DNA of 64,000 nucleotides. Source: Allacma fusca. Taxonomy: Eukaryota; Arthropoda; Collembola; Symphypleona; Sminthuridae. The translations under genes were made by a program, and so were the position numbers. The notes beneath the pieces are model-generated. The model was not told the origin of the DNA. It did not search any database and was given only the letters and a program-made list of their open reading frames with translations. Positions 24,366-37,900 of this stretch are shown here, one piece after another. The stretch lies in the NCBI GenBank assembly GCA_947179485.1, contig OX359248.1, forward strand, positions 46,076,847 to 46,140,846, given 5' to 3'. How positions within the stretch are numbered: position 1 is the stretch's first letter; the number at the start of each line of letters is the position of its first letter.

Positions 24366-27300
24366 ACTCCCGAAGAGTCAACCATGAAAGAATTAACACG
24401 GGAAAGAATGAACCAGCATATCTGAAGGAAGCCGTCATGCTGACTTGATACATGAATGTGGAAGACCTCAAATCTCCCCAGAATCCACAAGCCTCAACTT
24501 TGATAATCTTTGAAAAACCTTACATGAAAAGACATAATGATAGGAAAACAAAGCAAGTAAAATAAAGGGACTCCACTGATATCAATCAATTCAGGATGAG
24601 GGACAGGAGAAGAGTGTGATTGTGTGATTGTGTCTCTGGCGTTGTCTCTCTGTGTAGGTGTGTGAATGGATGAGCCGTGCTGCCTGGAAAATGTTTTTTT
24701 TTGTGGTAACACATACGAGAAATAGTTTGAAATGAACTGACTTCTCTAACTATACGTTTAGAGAGACTGACAGAAAGTCGGCTCGCCGTTTCTCGCACAA
24801 AGGTAGATATATACACGAAAGCCAACTGCCATACGTCGCATTTATTAGCTTAGACGGCACTCGGGAGAGCTCCTAGCTCTCATAATAAATGAATGGCTTG
24901 TTTCTCTGAACTGTGAATACGAAAGGGCCTTCCATTCGAAAATACATTTTTCCTCGCGCGTGTCTTCTCCGCCAACTCTTCTCTTTTCCGATCCCTTCCC
25001 AAATCCTTCTCCCCGACCGCAGTGAGCAATTCGCAAATTCTCAAAAAAAAAAAAAAACATAGGAACTTGTAGAACGAGTACAAGTAGAACATGCGAGACC
25101 GGAGCCATAGACCATATTGGTGGAACTTTACAGCCTTCTTCTCCACCATTCTTTTCCTATCATGTCAATTCACATAAGTATGCAGCAATTGTCGATTTGC
25201 CCACTCTTTTGGCACACCTGGCACATTACACTGATGCCCATTCCATGTCACTCCTCTCTCCTTTTCCTGCCCCACTTTCCCCCATCATTCACCTTCCCAT
25301 TTTTATCCTTTCCTTCCTCCTTCACTTTATTTACCGAAAATCCGTCCAGCCCAACTTCCTCCCTAAAGTCAGTTATGTATTCCTCATTTCTTCCAAAGAA
25401 TTATCTTATTTGTCCTTTTCTCTCCCTTTGAAGCAAATATGAAAGGAATTTTTGGTGTGGCTACCAGAATGATTTCAATTCCGGGATATATTCTCAGTAT
25501 CTTGTCAAATGTTTGGTTTAAATTCTGAAGGAATTTTCATTCAAATTAACTGATAAGCAAATCCAATTGAAGCTTTCAATAATATATATTTGCCTATAAT
25601 GTTAGAGTCAAAAGAAATAACATTAGCTTAATAACAGAGGCTTTTTATTTATTTCAAAAATTATTAGCACAGCTTAACAGTCAAAATTCGAGCTGAACAG
25701 TCAAATGACAGCTTCACACTCAACATTTCAGTTTTTATTAGTTTAACTGCTCCAGAGTGGTTATTTATTTATTATGTGCCAGGAGTTCTCACTGTATCCG
25801 GAATAACTCTCTACGTGACACGAGATACATAATATGTGGCAAAAGAGTCATAAACAGAAAAACCCCCCAATTCCGCCTAGTGAATTAGTATCGGCTTTTC
25901 CAAATAATTACATTAGTAATTACGTAATTGGATATGTACACACATTCTATAGATACATACATATATGTATCTATCCATAATTTTATTATACATAGGTACG
26001 TACATTGATGTGTTATTTCCAACAACTCCAACTACGGCATTGCGCTTTCCAGTTCCATAGGTAACAGAGGAAGTAATTCAATGTCCCTATATACGCAATG
26101 CTCTACTAATACATAGTACTAATAAACCAGGAAACAGTTCATATCTAATTTATCAACAGTGTGGAAATATCCGAATCCAATGTTGAGACAGACATTAAAA
26201 TTCCCTTTCTTCCCCCCACTCCTGGGACTCAATGAGCGTGCAAACAATTATTATTATTAGTCATTCACGATCCCATCCATGGCTCTTCAAACTACCATTG
26301 TCAGTGTATTCCAAAGTTAGGAAACGTCTGTAACGATTAATCCTTGAAATAATAAAAAAAAAGAACTTTTACTTGTGAGAGTGACTAACAACAATAATTA
26401 ATATTCTGTTAATTAGAAATTGTATTCACTCATGGATGGAACTTGGCTTATGACTTAATTTATGGGAAAAAGAAAGCCTGGGGTTGGTTCAGGGAAAAGT
26501 AGAAAGGCTTAGTATATGGGTCCTGGAGGAGAAAAAGAAAAAGTCACAGAGGGAGTTCAGTTAGGGAGAAAGTTAAAAAGTTTGGAAGCCCGAGGATAGG
26601 AATTGGAAAGTGCTGGAGGGAAGAGTGACACAAGGAAATAGATAAGAGAGTAAAGTCGGCCGAAGTCTACACTTTTTATGTACGGATGGCTGTGGGCAAC
26701 CTAAGGATGTTGTTCCAAGGATCCTCACAGGACTCACAGGAAGGAGCAGGAGTAGGAGGAGGAGGTGGAGGGGGTACTTTTACTGAAAACTCGCCTGAGT
26801 CTTCATTGCTTGATAGCATGCAAGACTTAATGCTGTAATGAGTGGAGAGACGCAACATAGTATCGTGTGAATGGAGTTGGTAGTCGAGGGAAGGCGGCGT
26901 GGTAATGAGAACATTGAGAACCCAAGGCATGCGATATGTGGGTCACCAATTCACCAACCAACTCACTTTTTCCCCCCGCCATTCCACACGCTCGTATGTA
27001 CATAATAAGTAGGTCTCTCTCCAATTTGGCCTCCCACAGTAATGCATTCCATTCAGTCCTGGCCAGGAACAGCAGAGAGCCAGCCTCTTTTCAATCCCAA
27101 CATGTCAAATTCATCCGATGGACAAACGCTTTTAAATTCAAAGGAGCTTTGTGAAAATTTTCAATGTCGACAGAGATTTCCCTTTTGAATTACCATTCCT
27201 TTCATTCCCTTCGACTGGAGGTAAGATTTTAGGAAATTCCATGTTACGGTTATAATTACAAAGACACCCGTCCCTTCCAAATCCGCTCCCTCTTAACTTT

Positions 27301-29933
27301 CTTTCACCAATGTTGGATTTGAAAGGCCAAGCTCCGGACATCCAGGGGAGAGCGGAGCGGGCCTGGACTTTTTATAATTATTTGAACAGAAGGATTATGT
27401 ATAGATATAGTACTACTGTATGTTTGTATGTACATATGTATGTATAGAGGCTCAATATTTCAAATCAATCCTGACTTTACTTCACTTGTAAATGGATAAA
27501 GTAGAGTCATTGGAGGCTTGTGTACAAGAGTGGGGGGAAGGGGATTCAAATCAAATGGGATATTTGGGATGCGAAAAAAAAAACTCCAACAATAGGAATC
27601 TTGACTGAGGAGTGAGAGTGTGAAAGAACTGAGAAAGTTTTGGCATATAACGTTGAAATACTGCAGAAGAGTGAGGAATACCCATGTGTGTCATTGCAGT
27701 GAGGGGAATTCCAGTGAAGCCCCACACACCAGTCACACATCCCGTGATCCCAATAACACAAACCCTCATGGGCTTTGATAAATTCCACTGCAATTCCCAA
27801 TCTGATCGTACTTTCCAATGAAGTGACGAACATGCAGAGATAGATACGATATGAGCTTTCCCTCCACGTTCACTCCTCTCCATCCTGTCCACGTCCAAGC
27901 CTTTTTCGGACCTCAAAAAGGAAAGCCAGTGTTTTAAAGTACACCTCACATTTCCGTAGAGCATGCTTGATTATGTACATACATATGTATGTGCATAAAG
28001 TATTACGTCCGTCACGAGAGTTGGAAAGGTAGGAGGAATTTTGTCTCCCAGCCTTTCAATGTTTAATATCACTTTTGAGAGAAAGCTGTGCTAATTCAGG
28101 GAAATTTGAATTGTTAAATAAACCACTGTTGGAATCCTCAGCTTTCTTTCAGGAGACTTGACCTGTGTCAGTTCTACTCTTTAAATCATGTGCTTTGGAA
28201 TAACTTGAAACTCTTTCGAGAGGAAAGCCTTCATGATTGTGGGGAAGGTATTTATGCTCAACTATCGGGTCCACTTGGAAGTTCCAATTAGCAATTTTTG
28301 ACCAGGTGAGCTGGTTCCTCCCCCTCGCTGTAATTGGTGGCAGAAAACCCACGTGAACTGTCATAGTCTGGAGCGGGACCAGGTGTCCCGTATGTTATGT
28401 AATTCAATATTCCTTGTAGGGAAAGTCATTATGAAATGCGTGTCGACACAGGTTGTGTCCTTACAATATACAAAGTAATTGCCATCGATTCTTTCATGAA
28501 TTTCCCATGCTTGCAGAATATACAGTCGAGTTGAGCTACAACGAGCGACTCGTCCGGTCTTAATTGTCATACGAAATTTCCCAGTTGACTCACAATCAGC
28601 TGTACGTATCTACAGAGGGGACTCACCGAATTCGGCTCTCTAAAAATGTCGACCTTTTCGAGAATAATAATTACACTCCATGCATAAAATATGCACACAC
28701 TCAACCAAATTGTATGAAATCGGAAGACTACGCATAATTTGTCGGCTTTTGGGCCTATTAGAAAAATCACGTGTGTGTATTACAAATACGGTAATAATTA
28801 CAAGGTTAACAACAACCCAAGTGTTTGTTTATCTTTCCTAATCGACCATACCGATTTGAATGAAAGGAAACGAAATGGGGACAACATTGGTTGCATTCAA
28901 AATGATTAGGACGGGTCTACGGCACCTCAGAATACTATCTATTTCTAAATGCGGACTGTATTTCGAGAATTTGTCTGAGCTCAAGCATTCCCGCCTTCCA
29001 TTAGTACAAGAGCTAATTATACAAAAATAAAATAAAACCGAATGATGCTACATGAAGTAATCTTGGAATGGGACAATGGTGCAAGTAATCTTGAACCCAT
29101 CTGTTAAAGGTGCGTAAGTTCCCATGGGCTGCATTTCAAGAAACTTGGCAAACTATGGGGATAGATAGGCGAGCCGTATCGGAGCAATTTTTTAAGTGTA
29201 AGTATATCTACATATATGTACTGTAACGAATATTTTATTCGACTTCTGCAGCCTAATTGCACTGGCAGCCGAACCTCAACCAGCGCAGTGCCTCAACAAT
29301 AAATAACAATGGTTATTGTATTGGTGGAATATTTTTACTTATAATTGTAAACCAATCAATCCAATGTAGATAATCCTTTGCATTTTATATTTTGAGTTGG
29401 GACTATTCATTAAGTTGCTAAATAGTTCTTTATAAAAGCTCAACCGTGATTTATGGAAGAGAGTAATTAATTACAATTAGTAGCCCGCCAAAGAGAAAGT
29501 TCCCGCCAGAGATACATGAGAAACCTGACGCTTTACTTGAGTGAGACAGCTGTAATTCCGGAGGCGAAGTGGCGGCCGTCTGGAGGAGAAATTGACATTT
29601 GGCACAGCGCCATAGGATGATGCTAAAGTAGCGGGCAGCTGAGGCAGCAGCTGTGTTTAGTGACAAGGAGCATTTTAACGGGAAAATTTCCCTATTGAGA
29701 AAGCAGGACTTCGCATTGCTGACCAGGAAGTCCTGGTAGCTCCAACCGTAGTTTTGGCAATGTCAGGATATTTTATATCAAAATGAAAAATTGAAAGGTG
29801 TTTACTTCAGCAATGTCAACATTTCGGAAAATAAAATTTGGTACCTATTTCCAGCGCATTTTAAGCGCTTCCCAACAAGCACAAGATTAGATCCCTGCGC
29901 TGAATATTTTAGACTTGGATAGACGATCAACTA

Positions 29934-30397
29934 AAGGGTGAATCAAAATTTAGCCAAAATTGGCATACTTCATTAATGAACAAAAAAATGTTTTTCGTTC
30001 GAATTTAAATAGCCATTCTTTAGTGTTTGTTTCCATTCGACATATTTGGTCACCTCCTGACCTCAGTCAAATTCAGTGACATGACCTCGCCGCTTCGAAT
30101 GGAAGCAATAACCTTCTCATTTCTCATAATGAGCCAAAATTCTGTGCTCCAACCAGTCCGAATGAGATGAATGCTTCCTCCAAATTTTTCTTACTCTTTC
30201 ACGTTGTGAATAAATTCTTCACAAAATTAGCATCCTGTTGAATAGGAATTTGTCACAAAATTCACATTGTGCTGGTCATTACTTTGTTCAAAAATTTACA
30301 TTGTGCTGAATAATACAGTTTTGTAAAACTTTAAACTTGTGCGTTCGGGGTTTCAAAATTTAAAAAAAAATTACTTGCTCAATTTTTGGTTCACGTT
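29934..30397. mobile_element. Degraded Tc1/mariner-like miniature element, 464 bp
   Basis: It is flanked on both sides by TA (29932-29933 and 30398-30399). The left end reads AAGGGTGAATCAAAATTT; the right end in reverse complement reads AACGTGAACCAAAAATT. These align with one gap and a few mismatches, and GTGAA-CAAAA ends next to TA fit Tc1/mariner elements. The interior has short repeated words (ACATTGTGCTG, CACAAAATT) and no transposase frame. Confidence 0.5.
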
Positions 30398-30399
30398 TA

Positions 30400-32690
30400 C
30401 AGCTCAAGTACATATATGTACATATATAGACCTTCGAAGTTTGTTTCGAATCTAGTTTCAAATTCATACTTGAACTCAAGCTTCGATTTCAAGCAAAATA
30501 CAGTTTCTTCTTTGACTAAATAAATTTGAAGAAACTCTTGGTTTTAATTTCCAGTCCAGAAAATCAAAGCATTACCTTCGTACCTATAAACTTAATTATA
30601 TTTAATTAGTCTGCATACAGCGTGAATCTTAAAACAAGGGCGGGGATAAAATATGAATGAATTAGTAGTGCCTGTGGCAACGAAACAACAGCTAGGACCT
30701 CTACGATGGAATTAAAAATTGAACAGTACATGCAGCTAGTCCTTTGCCTGTATGGACTGTTGAATTAGTTTCACTATTGTTGGACTCCCTTTCAAGAATG
30801 TGTTTTGTTTGACGGCAAAAAAATAGGAATAGAGAGAGAGAGAGAGGGAGGGAGTAAACTAGATTTTTCGGGGTTGTAAATATTTGGCGCTGGACCTGCG
30901 ATGGAAAGAGGTGGATGTTTGGAGAGTACTAGTCCTTGGGAAATCTGAAATCCATAAATTGGGTGGGGAAAGCTGGACTGGGAACAGGAGAATGAGGATG
31001 CCATTCAGTTGGTTCACAAGCCCAAGAAATTGTGTCTGCCAAGCACAATGCTCCGTTTGAAAGAATTGGATTAAGTAGGCTATGACCTTACAGGATTGGT
31101 CCGACCAATCGTTGACGGGCAACAATTCAAATGGAAGGAGCTTTCGCTCTATTGGCATCAAAAGGTATTTCATTTTCCAGTGGAAAATCTAGTAATATCC
31201 CTGGAAATTCTCCAGCATAAAAGAAGGTCAGCTGACTACATTTCTTCAACACCTATTTGTCCTGGAAGATAGACCGTCGTGGAATCTGGCTATCTGGGCA
31301 AATCTGGGTATTTTTCTCCGACGGTCACACAGTAAATTCTTTCTCTGTGAATTGTACCTCTGACTGACCTTCTCTGCAAAGCGTCAACAAACTACAGTAC
31401 GCTTTTATCAATGTGTGTGATTCTTCCAACAAGACCAGTATTACAAGGATCAAATCTTAAAATTACATTTACTATGATAACGTAACTCCAAGATGTTTTG
31501 GTCAATGTCCCGGCATTTTAATTTCCACTTTGAAGAAAGGAATGTGGATTTAAATAATCTCGAAAAAAATGCATTCTACACATTTTAACTAGTTGCTTTT
31601 GATATAGGTTAACAGCCACTTCGAGCCTGTGAAAAAACGCAATTCCATTTGTGCTCCTATCGAAAGCCTATTTTGCTCAATTTTAAACTAAACCAGTTGT
31701 AGTAGCGTTCAATGACTTAAAATCAATATTAATTGGAATAGGTAAAAATTTACTTGGTAATTAGTTGTCTTTGATTATAAAATAATTGGAAGGTTTCAAG
31801 CTCCGCTTTTCCTCAGGCAGTCAGTTTAACTTAAAATCAATGCCATGTTATAACTTGTCTCCATGAATTTCCCCCTGATGGTGTACCTGAAGGTTCATGA
31901 AATACTCAAAACCATAAACGACTTTCTGAGGTTACTGCTGGGGAATGAACGTTTCACAGAATAGCATTTTTCAAGCATTACGTAACATAACACGTAATAA
32001 CGCATGCTCTAATGGTTTGAGATTGTCTGGCAGTAAAGACGGAGTGAGCTCCAATCCATGTAGTAAAATCTCTTAAGTATCTTCATGACATGATGGAATA
32101 ACTCGAACTCTGTACAAGGAAGCCGTGTGAAGTACTCCATAACTTGAATTGATCTATACTTCTTTGGTTATAGGTGCTGGGAAAGGATACTCACGGAATT
32201 ATTTAGTCATGACGATTCTAGTCGAAGCATTTCAATAAATCTGTAAGTCTATAGCTGTACTGTAGCATAGCATAGGGAAAAGATAGCTGGGTCTACGTCA
32301 GTTTTATTGTATCTATTTATAAAAAGTTTGAATATTATTCTGTTGTAAAATATTTGGGATTTTTGAAGGTTTGAACTAAGTTACTCTCACCCATGCTTGA
32401 ACTTTACAAGTTTACCATTGTCCATTTAAATACGAAATTAAATTTAAATGTGAAAAATACGTACGAAAAGATTTACTTCCAATTTTGCCAGCAATAATGC
32501 TTTGCAAGAAATTCGGGTTGGAGCAGTGTAACAGTTGAATTTAGTATTTGTAAATCTTTTAATCAAAATAAATTATTTATTCGCATTATTTAAAGTTATG
32601 CCCGACTTTGGGGTAGTATATTAATCTGTGTGACATAAAAGTAATTATTATTTTATCATTAGAACATGTTACAGGAAATAAAAGCCAGAC
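30400..32690. other. Stretch without a recognised gene
   Basis: It contains an AG microsatellite (about 30831-30846) and a TACATATATGTA palindrome (30412). Between 30440 and 30545 there are repeated TTCAAA/TTTGAA words. No exon is supported. Confidence 0.4.
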
Positions 32691-32694
32691 AGGT

Positions 32695-32832
32695 TCCATT
32701 ACTTTCGTAAATATAAACCAGCGCTGGTAAAAGTATTAAAGAGAGTGGGTATGGTTCCATTACACAAACTTTTAAATGACGTAATGATAATAATAATTTT
32801 CGATTGCCATAAATCCTGGAACCAAGTGCAAC
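32695..32832 (+). repeat. Left arm of a fold-back repeat
   Basis: The arm carries CAGCGCTGGTAAAAGTATTA and ends CCATAAATCCTGGAACCAAG. Its inverted partner is at 33170-33285 and a solo copy is at 9310-9445. Confidence 0.65.
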
Positions 32833-33169
32833 TTGATCATTCCCTAGGCCTAACACTAAGTGACAAACTTTCTCATCTCCCCTAACTTTTCTCATTCTAC
32901 AGGGGAAGATCCTTACTTGCAATTTTAGGGATGTTGATATGTATAAATTACAAGGACAGTTGACTCTCTTTATAGATATACACCTCCCGAGCATAAATCT
33001 CTACGCTTATAGGTGGCTTGTCTGTAGTCTGTACAGACTGTAATAATTATGTTAACACAGTAGCCCACTCCTGATAAATCTTTTCAGCGTAGTGTTACAT
33101 ATCGTCCCTATATGGAGAGCGGAGTTCAGCTCTATATGGAGCTTACAACTCCTGTCAGTGATCGCATAG

Positions 33170-33285
33170 CTTTTGGTTCCAAGATTAATAGGAATCTAAA
33201 ATCCCTATTAGCGTGAAGTGCTTTAAAAAATCCTGGGACTGTAACTCCCTACCTTGGGTAATACTTTTACCAGGACTGATTTATG
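33170..33285 (-). repeat. Right arm of a fold-back repeat
   Basis: In reverse complement it reads CAGTCCTGGTAAAAGTATTA and ends CTATTAATCTTGGAACCAAA. With the left arm it brackets about 340 bp of unrelated sequence (32833-33169). Confidence 0.65.
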
Positions 33286-33289
33286 TGCT

Positions 33290-34675
33290 TACAAAAACAA
33301 CTTTGTCTAAGCTTTTTTGCTTTTGTTTTTGCTCGATGATCTCTATGAGGACTTATTCTGAAGGCAGGATTTAAAAAATGTTAAATTGGAGTGGTTTTGT
33401 TTTTACAAGAAGCTGGTAAAAGGCTGAAAAATAGACAGCAGCTTGGGATTAGTTTCTGTTGGCTGATATGTTAAATCATGACCTCGATTTTAAGTCCCAG
33501 ACCCACTTGATTTGCTTGTTTTGTATGACTGTATGTATGTATGTACATGGCCCTTTGCTCTTTGGTCCCACTTCCGTAATGGGAGTCCGGGCACGCTCTT
33601 CCTTTCTCCAACCAGCATAAAATGAGTATGTACAATGGAACAAGACCCTGGATTTCCCATCCCTCTGTATGTTGTAAGGGAAGTGGAAAGGGAGCAAATT
33701 ATAATAATTTGCTACTTTGATACTCAAGTATACGTACATGATGTTCCTTGTCAGTGGAACTAGAAAGTTCATTCCGCATTGCACAAAACTAAGAGATATC
33801 TATTGATAAATGGAGAAAAGTATCCCTCCGATCTGACAACTTCCAGTCTGGCTCCTTTCAAGGCCTAAAATCAATTTTCCCCTAAAGTTCACTCAGAAAA
33901 TCTCGTCCTCTTTGCAGAGTCTAACTTTTAACTGATGTGTTGCTGGCGTCATCCTTTGAGGTATGTGCATAAAAGAGATTCACTCATATTCAAGGGGGAA
34001 AAAAATCAAAAAGTTCTCATTACAGCTCTACATTTGACTATTGAGTAGCTCTTTCCTCTCTGTAAACTCGCAATGAATCCTTGAGTCACACAGGTCATGC
34101 ATGGGTTGGTTTCATTAGAGCCCGTATCCACTGTTTGATTTGAACGATATGCATATACAGATACCCGGACAAATGGGGAAGGTCCCTGTAACCTGGGCCA
34201 GAGTGAGTCTAGAGTGGCTTACAATAGTTAAGTGGGATACAACTGTTAGCTGTCAAATCTGTGATAAGCATTAACTAGCATCTCAGGAATGGAGTGAGCG
34301 CAATCGCTACATCTCTTTTGTTTAAACAAACGATGCCCTAATTGAGAACAAACAGATGCATGGATGATACCTGGAATAAATAAACAGCTGTCTCTGCAAG
34401 TCCTTCATGTCATGTGAACAGCTTCGAGTCCGTTTAACCATAGCATAACATCCCATGCTTGGAATACCATGTATTTCGGAGAGGCTTGAGACGCATCAAC
34501 CAGAGTTGTAGTACTCAACAGCATGTGTCTATTATATTTACTCGTATTCACACTTAAAAATATATTTGAAACATGCAGGATTAGGGGAATCTGTCCTATT
34601 TTGCTTTTTAAAGCTATTGAGTATGTAGCTATATTTTATTGACATATTATTATAAACGAAACTAATTTTTACTTT
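33290..34675. other. Stretch without a recognised gene
   Basis: A TGTATGTATGTATGTAC palindrome-like microsatellite lies near 33529. Nothing else is supported. Confidence 0.4.
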
Positions 34676-34680
34676 GAGAA

Positions 34681-34954
34681 CGTTGCATTTTTATTTTAAA
34701 AACGATGTATTTTTATTCCACACGATGCATTTAATTCGGCATGATGCATTTTTATTTAACACAATGCATTTTATTCGACATGATGCATTTTTATTTAACA
34801 CGATGCATTTTATTCGACATGATGCATTTTTATTTAACACGGTGCATTTTTATTTAACATGATGCATTTTTATTTAACACGTGCATTTTTATTTAACATA
34901 ATGCATTTTTATTTAACACGGTGCATTTTTATTTAACATGATGCATTTTTATTG
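34681..34954 (+). repeat. 20-bp minisatellite with ATGCAT core, about 14 copies
   Basis: The unit GATGCATTTTTATTTAACAC is repeated. In the left half it alternates with a variant GATGCATTTTATTCGACAT, giving a roughly 39-bp higher-order dimer; the right half keeps mainly the ATTTAACAC/ATTTAACAT form. It creates a repetitive open frame on the plus strand that I regard as fortuitous. Confidence 0.95.
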
Positions 34955-34959
34955 TTTTA

Positions 34960-37900
34960 CACTGGAACGCACACCTAGAAGTAGTAACATCATGACGTTT
35001 CTTATCATAACACATGCGTATTATAATGTCCTGTCAAATATTTTCTGGTCGTGATAATTTTTGCTAAAATTCGGTTCCCCATCCTTTCAAATTAATATTA
35101 ATCGAATCACTACTACAAAAGTAGTAGAAATTTCAGTAATATAAATCAAACCGAACGTAAGTCTGAATTGATACTTTAAAAAGTTTTCACGATGTATTTT
35201 GTAAAGTAAAACTGAAAACTCGAGAGTAGATAATGTGAAAATTTTGTTTGCCATAAATGTTTCGAGCTCATTTCCTTAATTAGTATTTTCGGGAAAGCGA
35301 GCTTGTAAAAATGTAGACAGATACTATATGCAGGATGAAGTCTTTTGAGCTGGAGAAGGATCAGTCCCATTTGTTACTTTTATTGAAAAAACTTTGATGA
35401 TTTTCACAATTTAGTATGCCATTACCGCATATTAACTATGTACAACTATGGCAGGAGAGGAAATTACTCTTTGTCGGTTTTGTATCTAAATTTGGCCCTC
35501 AGTGTTTACCTTTTTGAGGGAAAACATTGAGTAGGAGAAATAATAATTACACCCGACCATCAGGTCGTCTGGAGGAAATTATATGGGGCGCAATAATAAC
35601 TGTTAATTTGATTATGCGCAGAGGGTCGGGATCGACCCTCACGCATCCTATAAATTACAGTAAATATAAAACTGTCCCCCTCACATGTTTACTACTTTAA
35701 TGGGAGGGAGAGTAACAAGATAAAGTTGCGAAAACTAATTTCGGGTCGCCATCTCCATTAATATCCTCCCAGCTCTGAATGAGAGTGGTTCCGTTTGCGT
35801 AGGCCGAACCACTTGCTTTCTACTCCGACACATACTTATACCTACATACAGTATCAGACTCAAACGGACTTATTTATGCAGTTGAGAGTGTATCTAATTA
35901 TATGTGAAAATAAGTTAATTTAGGTCGACATACTCCACTGAAAACTGGAATGTTCTTCGGAAATTAAACCTAATCAAAAAAGGTAGTTGAGGCAGTATTT
36001 TCCGAGAGTACATATTTTGACTCACTCAGGCAGCTCAGGAGCCTCTTTCATCCGTCTCTTACCACAGATTTGAAATCATACCACACCTCCGGAATCTCCG
36101 AATATCCCAAACCCCCATAAACCCTTTCCTTAAAATTTCCCTCCCAAATCTATTCCTCCCGACTTTGGTCAAGTACATACAAGCATTTCCTTCTAAGTAA
36201 ATCTCACATTTGCTTAATCTTATCAATACTTTCCACCCACTTCCCAGTAATTACTGAATGTGGTCCGCAAGAGTTGCATCCACTCCATGGCCTCCCTTAC
36301 ATAACCCTTTGACCCCAAACAAAACAAAATCCCTTCAAAATTCTCATGTTGTCTCCAAGAGTTGAATTACTATTCCATCCGAGAGCGACGATACAATCAG
36401 TTGGAGTTGTAACAATGCTGATTGAAATTTTGTGGAGTACATGTAATCAACATAGACAAGATCCGTGTGTTTTCAGAGGAAACCATCGGAGTGGAAGGTG
36501 CAATACAATCCCTGAGGATAGTATCAATAAGACCTGAGCATCTCAAGGATTGCACTTGATTCTGCTCAATCCTTCGTCTAGAACTTCGGAGGTTACACAA
36601 TGGAAATTCATGAACCCGAGTGTAAACCAATTACCTGGAACTTTGTTTACAGCTCCAGTCCTACTGCAGAAAGGACGATTTGGGAATAATGGGATAACGA
36701 GACCAGGAGCCTTTGGTTAATACTAGAGTAACTACTGTAATGTACATATTATGCACTTGAACGTGACAAGTGGCAATGCAGTCCGTAACATTTGTGATTA
36801 TGGCAGGAAGTTGACCAACGAACTGGCTTAGCATTGTTATGTTATTATTATTATTAGCTGGATGATAATTTCAAGGAATAGTTCCCTGGAATAATTTTAC
36901 AGTACGTCGATACTGTGTAATATTACTTATTTTAAGTGTGAAAATTATTTGTGTAAAGTACCGCTAATCTTGAGTGAGTTATTTCCCCGAAGATGTATTC
37001 TAAAAATGAGCTAGAGGAAACCAATGATAGGAATTTTGCAATGTTCGTATACTAAACTATTCCTACACCAAATAATATCCTCCGAGAGTACAAATTGAAT
37101 TTGTGAAGGAGTTTTGAATAATGTATCAGATTACGTGGGGGTCCAATGTTGTTAAAATAATATAAGCCAAGGAAATTGATAGAACTAAACTTGCTTTGAC
37201 AATTTGAGAAATAATGTTATTGAAAAATCTCCAACAAGTGTTGACAACCTGGAGTACGCCTCATTCTGGGTAAATAACACTCGCACGGGAAGCGTGGGAG
37301 TTTCCTCGGGAACTCAAAATTTCTCTTATACCTTTCCGTGTGATTTGATCCAAACTTCGACTCGGCTCTCTAAAATGTTACTTTAATATCTAAGTGCACC
37401 AGAATTTTAATTAATTTAAGGCATAAATGGAGTGAAGATTTTTGAAATCTTTGATCTGATACAGGGTCGAGTTAATTAACACATAAATAATTACTTACTC
37501 GCCATTTCTGTTGTAACGGAGCTGGGTCATTGCTTCCGCTACAAAAGGAAGGAAATGAAAGTGATACATACCAAATAGGAGTCCGGCGAGACTTTAATAC
37601 AATTACCACACATTGGCTCGTAAATAAGGAATTCAAAGGCTGGGTTGGGGGCTTAGTTGTAAGCTGGGTTGTAAGCTTGGAAGTGAGCTGAGCCTTGTCC
37701 AGAGCTCACTCAGGCCAAGATTATTTCTGACGTTGCATGTGCTTTCTCAGAGTACTCTCAACTCGATTCCACATATGTCTATTCACATCCTTGTGTGTAC
37801 GAAAGGTGTCTCCAGAATCCCAACTCACGCATTTTCTCCTTCCCACGGCTTCAAAGTAAATTACGAGAGTCCGTTTTTACTTCCAAAGACCATTAATTTT

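Larger units (their letters stand above)
12480..29930. other. Long stretch without a recognised gene
   Basis: I looked for exons with consensus donors and coding content on both strands and could support none. The stretch contains CT/AG microsatellites (14419-14438, 18498-18527, 21579-21595, 24314-24363), purine-rich segments (about 14700-14790 and 26480-26660), a pyrimidine-rich segment (about 25230-25440) and TACATATGTA palindromes at 27431 and 27975. Open frames up to 137 codons appear (for example 15240-15638 plus, 27551-27964 minus), but none carries a recognisable domain. Confidence 0.4.

Noticed and set aside
24070-24471. Open frames with long Ser-Leu or Arg-Glu runs
   Set aside because: They are produced by the CT microsatellite at 24314-24363.
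26676-26930. Poly-proline open frame on the minus strand
   Set aside because: It is caused by a GGAGGAGGTGGAGG purine tract on the plus strand.
34674-34862. Open frame with repeated HFIRHDAFLFNT peptides
   Set aside because: It is a translation of the 20-bp minisatellite; neighbouring sequence is not coding-like.
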